DNA of 64,000 nt, from positions 124,001 through 188,000 of the forward strand of contig PUDQ02000080.1 in NCBI GenBank assembly GCA_002964805.2, read 5' to 3'. The notes below the pieces were generated by a model that saw nothing but the letters and a program-made list of their open reading frames with translations, was not told where the DNA came from and searched no databases. Numbering within the stretch: the first letter of the stretch is position 1; every line of letters begins with the position of its first letter. A program made the translations under genes and the position numbers. Source of the DNA: Trametes villosa. Lineage: Eukaryota; Basidiomycota; Agaricomycetes; Polyporales; Polyporaceae. This document shows, piece after piece, positions 33,986 through 46,216 of the stretch.

Positions 33986-36900
33986 TCATTGTACATGCAT
34001 TATCGGTGACAGTACGACCAGACCGTTCGAGAGGGGCTCGAACGCGGGAAGCGCACAAATGCAACCACATCCGGTTGCGCACGCCGAATCCTCTCGCGCC
34101 CTCCAGCACTTCATATGGCTGACATGAAGGCACTTCGAGCAGACATGGAAGAGACCTGAGATACAGCTATTGTTAGCCGAGATCAACGTGCGCAAGGAAG
34201 AGCGAATGCGCGCACCCTTGATGGACAAACGACACACAGAACAGCGGGCGGGCAATCGTCCAGCACAAGCCGTGCACGTCGTTATCCCCGGCTCGCCGAG
34301 GTGTCCGCAGGCCGCGCATGGACGCAAATACCCTGTACGACAACATGATGAACAGGTTGCCACCTTGCGAGCCTCAGGAGAGATAACTGACCGATTGGTG
34401 ACGAGTACAAAGTCTCATCGGCTACGGTGACGTCGAGGGAGAGCCCTTGTATGTCGGTCTCGACGAGCTTCAGCAGCTCGCTCCGTTTCTCAGGAAGCTG
34501 CCAGCCTAGCAGCATCTCCGCGTACGCCAGGACATGGCACACCAACTGGCTGCGTAGTTCGGGAGAGAGGAATGGCCTGCGACAAGTCGTCAGTCGAAAC
34601 TAGGCGACCCGGTACCGCATCGACACTCACGTTGACGGCCGCGCATCGGCGGCAGAGTGGAAGATAACCTGTCTCTTCTCCGAGATTGGCGCCCTCCCCG
34701 CAAGCACTTGCGAGAACGTCGGCCTCCTCTTCGACGCGTACATCATGCCGGACGGCACCGACGAGTCCGACGTCTCCCAGGAAGACTTGGCCATCGGCGA
34801 GTTCGAAGACTGGCGAACACTCTCACGCTTGATGGTGACGCGCCGGTTGCCCGCCGAACCTACGGTGACCTTTGCGCCCTCGGGCGTCGTAGCGGAAGCT
34901 GCTCTCACTCCTACTCCGAAGTCAGTAACACTCTAGCCATTTCGATGCGCAGATGTACCTGATACGAGCTGTCGCATATTACCAGCGTGGAACATGCTGG
35001 ACCACGACCCTTTCGACGACGACGGAGACGCCATGGGCGGGGCATACCCACCCGGCGTATGCATCGGGGTGGGCGAGTTGGACGCAGGAGGCGAAAGTGG
35101 GCTCCCCTGTCCCTTTCGGCGGCGGGGATCAAAGTACTCGAGGCTGATCTTGCGCGACGCGATGGGTCCCCCGGGAGAAGGCGATACAGAGGAAATGCGA
35201 GTCCTTCCACTGGGTTGGTCTTCCGCCTCTGTATCGCAGTTAGCAAGTCCACCCTACCGCTCGATGTATCATACAGAACATACCTGGAGGGAACGTCTGC
35301 AGAAGCAAGACTGATACGAAGACAAGCATCTGGACGTCCTTCTCCGCCAGTAGCTCCTCGTAGCTACGTTGTGTCAGTACAACGAATTTGCGCACAGGCA
35401 TGAGTACTCACAGCTTCGTGGCCAACGTCGCGACCAAAGGATCTATCCCGAGCTGTGCGTGTGCTTGAGGCCTTCTGTTGGCCAAGACTTGCAGCATCAT
35501 CAGGATGCGCTCGTGGTCGCTCCTCCCCAAAGTCCTCGCCACAGCAGCGTTCGTCTTGAACACGTCCGGCAGAGACCCCTTCAGCACATAGCGCGGGGCA
35601 GCCTCCCTATCCGGTTCTCCGACGAGGTGCTCGGTACTCCTGATATACACAGTGTACACACTGCTCTGCTGCGACGGCAGCAGGGCATACTGCGAGGGAA
35701 TGTCCTCCATCTGGCGCGAGTGCTCCGACACACGCCTCGGCTTGCTTGGGGCGTAGGCGACGTGGGAGAAAGTGAACAGACCGTCCATGATCCGCAGGAC
35801 GTTGTCGACGTTGTTCGCGTCGTCGCTCCGTTTACGCTCCACAGACTGAGGCTCGCGGTCTTGAGCGGCCGTTGTCAGCCGACGTACAGCGTCTGAGAGC
35901 AGGGCCGGGGACTGGAATATCCTGGGTGCGGAGTCGGCAGGGCGGGATGACACCGAGGGTGAGAGCGAGATCTCGCGGAGCGGGTTCCGGACAATCCGTG
36001 GTGGAGCGTTGTCAAAACAGACCAATTGGCCTAACACCACAGTGAGCAATCGTGCTATACATGGATACATATGTTGCATACCGTTCGCGCAGAACACTCC
36101 CTGCGACGTCCTAGGCTCAGCGAGGTTCTTATCGCCTCTAAGCGACGACAGGGGGTTGTCGCCCTTCCTAGTGGTCTTCGCCTCATCTTCGGAAGACGAC
36201 TCCGAGTCAATCGCCGCGTGTCGCGCGCTATCCTCCTGTTGGTCGCCGAACAGCAGGAACTTCAAGCACTTCTCCAGACACGGGCGTTGGTGTTCTCGGA
36301 GCTCACGAAGCCGTCGCAAGATGAAGGCACGCTGCTTCATAGATATTAGAGGACTCCGCTCCAGATCAATGCTCGGAATGCCGTCGGGATAGCTGGCCTG
36401 CGGATAGTCGCGAGGGAACGTGAAGGTGACCCGTAGGAAGACGGATGTCATCTCGCCCCAAGGCCCCTGCAATCCGAATGTGCAGTTGCGCTTCTTGAAG
36501 TCAGCCTGAACGTACCAGTTAGTGAAGCGCTCGTCGGATAGCACTTGCACCATACCTTCTCGAGCTTCAGCTTAGGCGAGTTGAGCTCGCCCACGACGGC
36601 TGTGATCCTGTCGTGTGTTAGCGAGGCGTGAGTAGAATAGGCTTTTTACAAGAACTCACTCCTCATTGAGCGAAGGGACGAGATCCGAGAGTTGCTCCTC
36701 GAGCCTATCCTTGCTCATACTACGCCCTCGCGCCCTCGAGGCCGCTTGCGACGTGGAGCGATCCAACAGCGACGGCGGTCGAGACCCCGAGCCAATTCTC
36801 GAGACGTTCCCACTATCGCCTCCACTCTTCGGGCCAGAGCTGCCATCTCGCGGCTGCCCGACGTTGACGCGCTTGACGTTCGAAAGCCACTGGAAGGTTG

Positions 36901-38772
36901 TGATCTGGTTGGAGCGGCCGCCAGCAAAGGGCCCGCGGCTCATAGTCCCCGGGTTCCCGCTATCCTTCACGCTTGTCGCCACGGCAGGTACGAACACCGG
37001 TCTTGAGCGCGGCGGGAGGTGCGGCTTGTCCTCCCGGCCGGCGTCGGATGTTTTCCTGCGCCCCGCGGACTCGCGGTTCGAGAACCGCACAGGACGGTGT
37101 GGAGGAGGAGCCCTAACTTCCGCTAGGATTCCCCGGTACCCTATTGGCGCAGACAGCGTTGGAGGGAGGTCGTTGCCGATGGGTGGGTTGCTGAACGAGA
37201 CCTTCGAATCCCGCCGACCACGGGACATTGTTGTCGTCCGGGTAGGCGTCCGGCCTGCTTTCTGCAAGCGCAATGTCAGAAAACGCATCGATCCCGGACA
37301 CCCTAAGCGAAGCCATACCTGTACAACTTCCGTGTCGACGGGCCAGAACCGTAACGTCTTGTCCTTCGACCACGTAATCAGCTGGAACTCAGAGTTGTCT
37401 ATCCAGAGCGGTCAGAGGATACGCTCAACCGAGTCGTACACCACGCCTACCTTCGCCGCCTCGTCTCCAGACGAACTCCTTCACAACGTCAGCATGCCCC
37501 TCGAACTTCTCCATCGGCGCCGTCGGGTCCTCGTGAGCGTACATCTCGAGCGTCGTCTCGCCCCGCTGCGGCAAACTCAAGACACCCTGGCCAAACGGCA
37601 AATCTCGGGCGCGCCAAACCGGGTAGGAAGTGTTAATGACCGTGTTCGGTTGGGCGGCGTGCGTGTCCCAGATCTTTATCGTCTTGTCGAGTGAGCAAGT
37701 TACGAGCTCGTTCCGCCGATCGTGTGCCCAGTCGATGCCGTATATCTTTGCGCTGTGCCCGCGAATCCGTTGCATCGGCAGGGAACCTTTCTACAGAAGA
37801 GAGGGGTCAGTAGGAATCGTCGAAGTTTGCGTAGGGACATACTCGTCTATCCCAGATCAGGACCTCATTAGAATGAGAGGACGCTAGGATATTCCCATCG
37901 ACGCGGTTCCATTTAACCTGCGTACCTCCCGCTATACGTTGACTCAGTGAACAGGCACGCGGCACACTCACGGCGGAGGACTTACGACCGAACGAACACA
38001 GGCCCATGATAGGCTTTTGGACTGTGCGCAAGTCCCATGCCCATAACCACGAGTCGATACCGGTGCTGATTACAACGTCAGGCTCGATAGTATGCCAGTT
38101 GATGTCGGTAATGGCACGGTAGTGTGAGCGGAGGACGTGTTCAATGGATGTTCGTCCGCCTAGGAAGAGGTTCCAAATAAGACTGTCCGAGTTATTTAGA
38201 CGATTACAATATAGGTCTTGTAGAACGACCTACAGCTTCTCGCTCGAAGTAGACACGATGTATTCGTTATGCGAAAGATGCGGGTTCCACTGCACGTCGG
38301 CCACATCCCATGTGCCTCCCTGGGGCAAGAAACTGCATACGCACATGAGGATTCTGCGGGGACATGCGCCCTCGGAGCACTCACCGAGGGACGTGAAGCG
38401 GTGTTTCGAGGTCAATTATGAACAGACCTTTCCGACTAGAGAGAAGCAAGGTTTATATGAATGCATAGCAGCCCCTTGGTGCTAAGACCTACGACGCAAG
38501 CACAATGTCCCTGTTATCAGGACTTATGCTCATCTGTTTCGGCGTTCAGCGTTCTGACCTTGTACCAGCTCGCCCGCGTAATGACCCGTAGCGATAGCAC
38601 TCACGTTCCCGACAGCATCGCCCATGAGACCCTTCATGTCGATTTGAATGCTGCGCTTCAAGTTCGTTCCATCTTCGGGGGAAGGGGGCTCCACGACGTC
38701 TGGGCGGATGGTAGCCGTCGACCCCGGCATCCCAGGGAAGGGATGTGACCCCATGAAGGACCGCTCATCCAT
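33986..38772 (-). CDS. MTC5: SEA/GATOR2 complex subunit Mtc5 (WDR59 orthologue)
   Basis: Multi-exon gene from ATG 38772 (MDERSFMGSHPFPG; exon 1 is 38772-38605) to the stop at 33986. The N-terminal WD40 propeller is clear: MSISPDNRDIVLASRKGLF, TWDVADVQWNPHLSHNEYI, AITDINWHTIEPDVV, VKWNRVDGNILASSH, IYGIDWAHDRRNELVTCSLD and FQLITWSKDKTLRFWPVDTE. A Ser/Arg-rich linker is followed by an RWD domain (FLRVTFTFPRDYPQASYPDG) and a C-terminal zinc module rich in Cys (CSSCCRTGYLRPCAACGHLG, then HVCSKCLHVSHMKCW). This WD40-RWD-RING order defines Mtc5/WDR59, which sits with Sea2, Sea4, Seh1 and Sec13 at the vacuole and promotes TORC1 in response to amino acids. Full length, with no visible lesion. Confidence 0.92.
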
Positions 38773-39169
38773 CACATCTCAAGTTTACGTGCAGAGACGC
38801 GTCTTGGCACGAGAATCTTGCGTAAACGCGTGCAGAGAGCTGAGTAGGCACCGCGTGCGTATCCTGAGTCTGTAGTCCTGATATTGGTTGTCCTGGAGCA
38901 AGCCTTCGGAACAAGTCTTCCCGAACCTGATGAGCCTAAGCGATGAGAAACGAGAAGCTCGCTACCAAGCTAGTTCGTTAGCGAAGAGTGTAGCAGTGGA
39001 CCAAGAGCTGATGTCTAGAGCACGAGGGTCATGGTGGTCGGAAGTCAAGCAGCTCTCGGCGCTTCGTTCCTTGAACCGGAACGCATACCTCACTCGACTA
39101 ACGTTCGACCGCGCCCACCTTCCTCCCCCATACTCTCGTGTTCAGACAGGAACTGGTGCTGGTGCTACT
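38773..39169. promoter_or_regulatory. Divergent promoter region, MTC5 / IES6
   Basis: About 400 bp between divergent coding starts. An open frame in the sense of IES6 (from ATG 38930) continues in frame into its first codon; this is probably leader sequence but could be an N-terminal extension. Confidence 0.4.
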
Positions 39170-39942
39170 ATGTACGCGCACTCACAGTGGCCTCTAAACG
39201 TCTGCTAACCGGTGCAGGCCGCCCAAAGGGTCCGGGAAGCGGAAGAACACCACAATATACAGCGATGATTCGCCCACCCCGCCTGTGCCTGTACGTCTCA
39301 TGAGCACCGTCCTTACCGTAGCCATACACATCCTTATCCCCTGAATATAGACACTAGCAGAACAGCTGTCCTATCTCCATAACCCTCGGCCGTTCAAGAA
39401 CCCGCATTACACGAAGAACGTGAACCGGAGGACGAAGAACCTGAAGGCCGTCCTCACGCAAGAGAAAGAGCGCGAGAAGAACGAGCGGGAGAAGAGACGT
39501 CTTGAGAGAGAAGAGAACATGGATGTAGACGGGCAACAAGCAGAAGACGGTGTGCTGGAGGAAGACCTGCCGACATGTGCGTGCGCTACGTTCAATGTTC
39601 CAGTTCTCCGCTGAGTTCCCTCAACAGACGCGTCCATCGAGGCTCCTCCTTCCGTGCTTCCACAGCGGCGGTATTGTGATATCACTGGGCTTGAGGTCAG
39701 GCACTTCTCGCCTATTAACCTATTCGCCGCTCACCTGTAGTACTGGCACTTACAGGGCCCATACACCGACCCAGCGACGGGTTTGAGATATCACGACAAG
39801 AGTATCTATGAGATCATCAAGGGCCTTGTGAGTCGTTACCCGAGCTCCACCGCGGCTAACATATTGACATGGTGCGTTGTAGAGCACTACGGTTGCGAAA
39901 GAGTACCTTTCGGCGCGCGGGGTCAATCCCATCGTCAAGTAA
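39170..39942 (+). CDS. IES6: INO80 chromatin-remodelling complex subunit Ies6 (INO80C)
   Basis: The proposed start codon is split by an intron: AT at 39170-39171, then a 46-nt intron with a perfect CTAAC branch site, then G at 39218. The frame continues MPPKGSGKRKNTTIYSDD, TLAEQLSYLHNPRPFKNPHY and NVNRRTKNLKAVLTQE, an acidic-basic coiled segment, and the YL1 C-terminal domain (RRYCDITGLEYWHLQ, then YTDPATGLRYHDKSIYEIIK and STTVAKEYLSARGVNPIVK). Ies6 pairs with Arp5 in the nucleosome-binding Arp5 module of INO80 and is nuclear. There are about six exons. An alternative upstream start at 38930 would add 80 residues lacking any recognisable feature. Confidence 0.9.
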
Positions 39943-41796
39943 GCCGCGGGTATGGTTGACGCCATATCTGGCTTCCTCTTCCCGTCATTCCGTTCATCCT
40001 GTGCGCATTGCCACGACTCGTGTTGTATTTGCTTTTTGCTTTGCTTTCAGGATGCTTCAATGTTGTATACATACCCACGAGTGAGTTGATATCTTCGATC
40101 GTTGGCCCGGAAACTGTGCCAACTATCCACAGCGTTACTGTCCTCGTTGTAATGACACGAGATACTCATAGACTACGAACTTTCCAACTGGTAGCGATAT
40201 CGTGGTGAGAAGGTGCAGGCCAAAACCTAACAACATCCGACCCGGTGGTCATCCGACTCACCTTACTGTTCGGTTCGCATGCGAGCATGCGAGGCTGATG
40301 CCAATCGTGTCGCTGCCAGCCAGCGGCGTACAGCAGTAGTAGATGTATAAAGGAGGGCCCCCGCCCAATCGTGCTCTCTAGGCACTTTCCCCCCTTCCTC
40401 TTCCCAACTGTGCTCTCTGAGCACTTTGAAATTCCCTTTCCCCTCCTCTCCGCCGAGTGTCTCATCCCCTTCCGGCTTGCATCTGTTTTCTATCGCTCTC
40501 GCAGGGTTGCTCTGTACGCTTTCCTTGTCCGCTCTCAAGCCTTCCCTGCGGATTCGTGTCTCCGGAGCATGCTTCACTTGTGGTTGAGGGCGCTAGCAGT
40601 AAGCTCTCCAACCTCTAGACCTATGTACGTTGTTCGCTAACCGTACCCCAACGTAGCCGCCCCTTCCCCAGGAGGGAAGCCACTTCAGCTGGGGCGCCGT
40701 CCACACCAGTAGCGTCAGCCTGGTCACTGGGCGTGTGCCGAGCCGTCACAGCGGGACATCTCCAAGATGTCTCCCCAGCTCGCCTCTGGGATACGAACCC
40801 GCGGCCACTATGTGACGCTGGCGGTACGTCTGCTCCTCGCTCGCGCGCCTTCGCGCGCTCATCCGTCACTCACGATGTCTCTGCATAGTCGTGTCTACCG
40901 TTACTCAGGGAAGGATGCTCTGCTATGTCTCATTCCTCTACCTCTCTTTGCGCAGATGCGCGCGCGATTCTGGCTGGCTCCGAATGTGCGTTGCGGTTGT
41001 TCCCTTTGCGTCCACTTTCTTGCTAATGCACTATTGCACTTTAGCCGCTGCTGGAAAGCGTAAGGCCGTCCACTCCTGGCCTCACCATTCCCGGCCACCG
41101 ACGAATTCTCCGATTCGTCCGTCCAGAGCTTGCGCAGATGCGCACGCGATTTTTGCTGGCTCCGAATGTTCGTCACAATCACCTCCTGCGTTTTGCCCTT
41201 GCTGATGCACTACTGCCTATTAGCCGCTGCTTCAAGGCATAAGCCGACCACTCCTGGCCCCACCATACGTGCCTATCCGAGTCCTCTCTTCGGTCTACCC
41301 GCTACACCGACTGCGAGAGGGAAAATGCTTTACGTCACCACATATCATGTTTCCGTACCATCGCGCTGGCCGTGCTGGCCTTCTGAATGTCATGAGTTCC
41401 AAGAACAACTGCCAGCCGTACATGCTCAAGTCGCATTGCTGTATAGAAAGCGAGAACTTGCAAGGGAAAATGAAACTCGGCATAACTTCGTATACATACA
41501 CCTCCCCGAGTTCCGCGCAGTGGCCGCCAGTGCGTTCAACGCTGTAGCCCATTGACTTCGTGCGACGCCAGGCACAAGAGGGCACAGGAGCACTAGTACT
41601 AGTAACACCTCCGGAGCTCCGGCCCGAGGAGATGCACTCACCACGATCGAAAGTTTTGGTAGACGCCCGTGCACACACGCACTCCTTGAACCGGACTTGC
41701 GCTACTTGCGCATACCACACCTTGCTTTTGCGCATTCCCATTCTCCTTGCTCGCCCCTTTACCCCACCACCAGCGGAAACACACCTAGGCCCTATC
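39943..41796. other. Intergenic region between IES6 and PUF6
   Basis: About 1.85 kb without a supported gene. It holds a 182-bp tandem duplication at 40950-41310, pyrimidine-rich stretches at 40380-40460 and the leader of PUF6. Confidence 0.45.
40950..41310. repeat. 182-bp tandem repeat, two copies
   Basis: GCGCAGATGCGC at 40950 recurs at 41132, and the two units stay similar through TGCTGATGCACTA-like, TAGCCGCTGCT-like and CCACTCCTGGCC-like segments. No transposon-like ends or open frame are shared. Confidence 0.75.
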
Positions 41797-44164
41797 ATGC
41801 CCGCACCATCCGCTAAAGCAATGAAAAAGCGCCCGGCACCCTCGCAAGCCGGGCCCAAGACGAAGAAACCGCACTTGGAGAAGGCCGCGGACACGAAAGC
41901 GAAGAAGCGCAGCCAGCCAGTGACCCGCACACCTGTCCAAGACAGTGCAGAAAGCTCGGATGGAGAGTCTTTCGACGAGGTGGACGGGGAGGATGGCTTC
42001 GACGAAGCCGACGATGCTATGGACACCGAGGTCGCAGCTCCGCCCAAGGACCCCAACGGTTCGTGATCTCTCGTGGACGAATACCGGTTCGTGACTAACG
42101 CTTGTCTGTACAGCTGCACGAGAGTCACATAAGGCGCAAAAAGTTCTCCACGAACAGCGGAAAGCCGCGAAGCCGCACTCCGAGCTTCTCGTCGATGCCA
42201 AACGCGCATGGACCGTCGCGCGTCAGAAGAACATCACGAAGGAGGAGCGCAACAAGCACATCAAAGAGCTCATGGACGTTATCCGCGGCAGGGTCAAGGA
42301 CATCGTCTTCAAGCACGACGCGAGCCGCATCGTCCAGACAGCGGTCAAGTACGGCGGCCAGAAGGAGCGGAACGAGATTGCGGAGGAGCTGAAGGGGAAG
42401 TACCGTGAACTTGCGCAGAGCAAATACTCGAAGGTGCGTTCCCCAGACTGTTATCTGTAACTTGCAAATATTGACATGGTTCCCTGCAGTTCCTCATCAC
42501 GAAACTCATCCGCCTCTGCCCCACCTACCGCGCCGAGATTCTCCGGGAGTTCCAGGGCCATGTCCTCCGGATGCTCCTCCACCGCGAAGCCTCCGGCGTA
42601 TTAGCGGACGCATTCGAGCTCTACACGAATGCGTACGAACGCTCGATCCTGCTCCGCGACTTCTACGGCAAGGAGGCGAGCCTCTTCACGGTCACCGCCG
42701 GGAGCGACGAGGAGAAGGAGCGCTCAAAGAAGGGTCTGCGCGGGCTCATGCAAGGCCTCGAGAGTGACCGGCGGAAACGCGTCCTCTCATCATTAAAGGA
42801 CAACCTGGTCACCATGTGAGTTGCACTCGACGCTACGGTCTTCGCGGGTTCTAATAGTCCTCCGTGGGACAGCTTCAACAACCCAGACAAGGGTGCCGTC
42901 GCCCATGCTATCGTGCACCGAGCAACATGGGAATACCTTTCTGCTCTCAGCGACTTGGAGGACGAGGCAGAAGCTGAGAAGCTCCGGCGAGAGATTTTCG
43001 AAACGTCAGTCCACCCGAACGCATCCTTTTCCCTCCCTGGCTGACACCGCTGTAGCTGCCAAGACGCGCTCGCGGAAATGGTACATACAAAAGACGGTAG
43101 CCGGGTAGTGCGCGAGTTCATTGCATACGGCACTGCCAAGGTAAGTAGCGCATTGCATCACATCCATACGTACGACTAAATCAGCGCAGGACCGGAAACA
43201 AATAGTCAAGGCGATCAAGCCTCACGTCGAGCGGATGTGCAAAGACGACGAGGCGCAACTCGTCCTCTTCTCCGCACTCGACATCATCGAGTAAGCGTCT
43301 CCTTCCTCCCCCAGCTCTCATCGCATTCTAACACTCCGCGCAGCGACACCAAGCTCACCGCCAAGTCCCTCGTCGCCGACATCGTCGCCGCCGCGCCCAC
43401 GCTCTACACTACCTCCCAAGGCCGGCGCTCGCTCTTCTACCTCATCGCGCCGCGTACCCGTCGACACTTCACGCCCGCGCAGATCGTCACGCTCGCCGAG
43501 ACCGACGCAACGCGTGCGACGACGAGCAAGAAGGAGCCCGAGCTGCGCGCGGCGGAGATCCGGAAAGCCGCGAGCGACGGCTTGCTGGAGTGGGTCGCGA
43601 AGAGCGGCGCGGAGGTCGCGCGCGACACCGGCGGCAGCCTTGTTGTGTGCGAGATCATGCTCGAGGCTGATGGCGGTACATCTTTCTTTCTGACCCGATA
43701 TATACTGGCGCTCGTGTTAATTCTGCCCACCTACAGACAAATCCGCGGCCTCCGACACCCTCCTCGACGCACTCACCGCACCCTACCCCTCACCCGACGC
43801 CACCGCCCCTCCCCACCCAATCTCCCTCCCGCACACCTCGCGCCTCTACAAAACCCTCCTCCAAGGCGGACACTTCTCGCACAGTGCCCGCACCGTTGAG
43901 CACTCCCCACGCTTCTCCGCGCGCGACTTCGCGGTGCGCTTCGTGGCGCGCGTCGGACGCGCGCCGACGCTCGCGATCGCGCAGGGCGACGGCGCGTTCG
44001 TCGTGGCCGCGCTGTGCGAGCAGCTCGCCGCGCACGATGACGAGGAGGCGGTGGAGGCGCGGAAGACGGTGAAGGGGTGGTTTGGCGCGAATACGCGCAA
44101 GGAGATCGAGGCGGCGGAGGGCAAGGGCGTGAAGGTGCTGCTGGAGAGCTTGAAGAAGCTCTGA
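41797..44164 (+). CDS. PUF6: Pumilio-family nucleolar protein Puf6
   Basis: The frame starts at ATG 41797 (MPAPSAKAMKKRPAPSQAGP) and ends at TGA 44162, with about seven introns. A Lys-rich, then acidic N-terminus (SSDGESFDEVDGEDGFDEAD) precedes Puf repeats: DIVFKHDASRIVQTAVKYGG, SKYSKFLITKLIRLCP, HVLRMLLHREASGVLADAFE, NPDKGAVAHAIVHRATWEYL and EMVHTKDGSRVVREFIAYG. The C-terminal CPL-type region has YTTSQGRRSLFYLIAPR and TGGSLVVCEIMLEADG. Yeast Puf6 works in 60S biogenesis and represses ASH1 mRNA. All repeats are open, and the family length is normal at about 660 residues. Confidence 0.92.
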
Positions 44165-44396
44165 TCTTGATGATATTGCATATACGGGCACGCTGGGTTG
44201 CTTCGAGCTTGTGGGGCTGCTATGGATCCCACCCTATGTTTATCTGGGCACTCTCTGAACCTATGGCGGAGCGTCCCCCATGCATCGAACAGCGAAGACC
44301 GTGGAAGGTCAACTCGTTCTCCAAGATTGAGGTCCAGTATGTAACATGAATAAGCCACTGAGCGCCATACACAAGAGAGTGTCCGTCAAAGCAATG

Positions 44397-45635
44397 TCAA
44401 GTATCAGGAACACCGACGCCCATGACACTAGGCGACCGAGCTTCGTACGCAGGCGGGGGCTCCAAGTCTCCGCCATCCTCTGGAGTTGTCGTACCCCTAC
44501 TGGCGGTAGTGGTCGAGGAGCGCGAGATGGTCGCCATGACCTGGTGAGCAAGCTCCACCGGTAGTCGCAAGAGGACTGTGCCTGGACCCTCCGTCCGCGC
44601 TGACGCGGGAGGCTGTCGTGGCGGTGGCGGTGGCTTGGTCTCCGTCGGTGGAGGATGTCCGGGCCCAGTGGAAGATGGCGAGTCCATAAGAGATAACCCA
44701 GGCGCGGATCGCAGGACGTCGCCCCGAGGGCCGACGACGCTCCCGTCTGCGGCAAACGCACTCCCCTCTGGAGAAGACGCGCTGTCCTCTTCAGAGGCGG
44801 TGGTATGCTGTGACGCGATGGGCTGGATCGACGGCGCATCGTGATCCCCAGATCTGCCGCTAGTCAACATGCGCGCACCGCCCGTGCTCAACCGTCGATC
44901 CCACCCGCTATCGGAGCTCCCGCTGGTGGGGCTACTGCCTGCCCCGCCCTTCGATTCTCCAGCTTCGAGGCGACCGTAAGGCAGGGGAACTTGCAGGGAG
45001 TGGGCGGCAGTTCGTCGCGCCCGACGTCGCCTGAGCACCCAGAGCAACACGGCCGCTCCTAACGCGAGGCAAAGTCCCAGGGATATGCCGAGAGCTAGTG
45101 TTGCCGTGTTGGAAAGTCCTGACTGGGACTGTACGGCTGCTACCGCCGCAGACGGGCTGGGGGTGGGTGTCGACGATGCCTGGACGCCCTCTAAGGAACC
45201 CGGTGCGCTGGATGGCGGTGTACTAGTGCCAGATGAGGAGCCGCGGGTGCTCGTCGAAGAGCGCTGAGTGCTCATCGAAGAACGCTGAGTGCTCGCTGAA
45301 CTTGAGTGCTGTGTACTCGTCGGGGAAGAGGCGTCCGGCGCGGCGGTCCACGCCCCTGCACCATTAGGCGGGAACCAGCCGGACCAGGCAGACGCCCACG
45401 GAGGCGGCGAGAACCCCGCCGGGAACGAGGTTGGGAAACCCAGGAGTAAAGGAGGGTGGACGGGGCTGGCCGGCACCCGAAAGGTTAGCCAGTGCAGGAT
45501 TGGTACGAGAGCTCGCGAGACTCACGTCGGGGGTATGGACGCCCTAGCGAGAGAGGCCTCTGATGGAGTGCGCGAGCTGGCCGTTGCCTGGGCATACGAC
45601 GACGAGGCCGCTAGTCCTCTCCTGGCGAAGGACAT
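44397..45635 (-). CDS. Mucin-like single-pass membrane protein with C-terminal PPAY (paralog E)
   Basis: Exon 1 is 45635-45526 (MSFARRGLAASSSYAQATAS) and exon 2 is 45465-44397; the phase-2 intron of 60 nt gives 392 residues. The ectodomain has Trp-rich PPWASAWSGWFPPNGAG, followed by repeated Ser/Thr units (TQRSSMSTQRSSTSTRGSSS). The transmembrane helix (TATLALGISLGLCLALGAAV, about 158-181) is followed by RRRRARR and the conserved juxtamembrane SLQVPLPYGRLEAGES. The tail has PPTETKPPPPPRQPP, the family block GTVLLRLPVELAHQVMATIS, and EPPPAYEARSPS. The polyproline stretch could bind SH3 or profilin, and PPAY could bind WW domains (known ligand types; binding here is inferred). Tandem partner: paralog F. 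Confidence 0.76.
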
Positions 45636-45639
45636 ACTG

Positions 45640-46200
45640 GTACAAGTCGGTGCTGCAAAGTTCGATATTTCAGACTTTCCAGCCGAAGGAGACCGGAATG
45701 TAGTGGAACGTTCGAGTTGCGATGCACCTGAGGATCGAGTTGGGATGTCCTAGGCGGAGAGAGGGATCGTAGTGGCGAGGAGAAAGCACGAACGGGGTCA
45801 GCCACAAGATATTACCCAGCATTTGACGCGTTTGAAACATATTTGAAGACCGAGGAAACGTCCGACAGTGGAGAGATGGTGATGGCGAGGTACGCACTTA
45901 GGGTGGCAGACGTCGCGGGCAGGCTTCGAATTCTCATGATCCATGTGAGGCACTTGCCCTCTGACAGCGTTCCCATCGCCACTGATGCATGCGTAGAGCC
46001 GGATGCGATAACCCACCTGTCCATCGATCTCGAAGGTAGAGAAGGACGACTCTTCTATGACCGGGTTTGACGGTGTCCAGTGTGCGATGGTGAATCGCGG
46101 CAAGCGTGCGTGGTTGCTTCGCGGGACCATCGCGCGACCGGGCTCTTTGAACGGCCCAGGCGACTTTCTCACCGCGGTCCACCATCAAACACAAGCCCCA
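45640..46200 (-). other. Conserved upstream block of paralog E with possible lost exon
   Basis: Matches about 48150-48720 upstream of F. On the reverse strand the E copy has an open stretch with ESSFSTFEIDGQVGYRIRLY, then VPHMDHENSKPARDVCHPK next to a GT donor. In F the same frame is interrupted by TAG, but the amino-acid pattern SSF-x-T-x-x-x-DGQ is kept. This may be the relic of an ectodomain exon, or leader sequence. Confidence 0.35.
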
Positions 46201-46216
46201 AGCAGCTGCCAGTTAG

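Noticed and set aside
34987..35403. + strand frames over MTC5
   Set aside because: The reverse frame KISLEYFDPRRRKGQGSP fits the MTC5 linker and splices in phase; the + frames are shadows.
40780..40815. tRNA-like B-box (reverse strand GGTTCGTATCCC)
   Set aside because: The loop lacks the invariant A58 position and no matching A-box or acceptor stem was found nearby.
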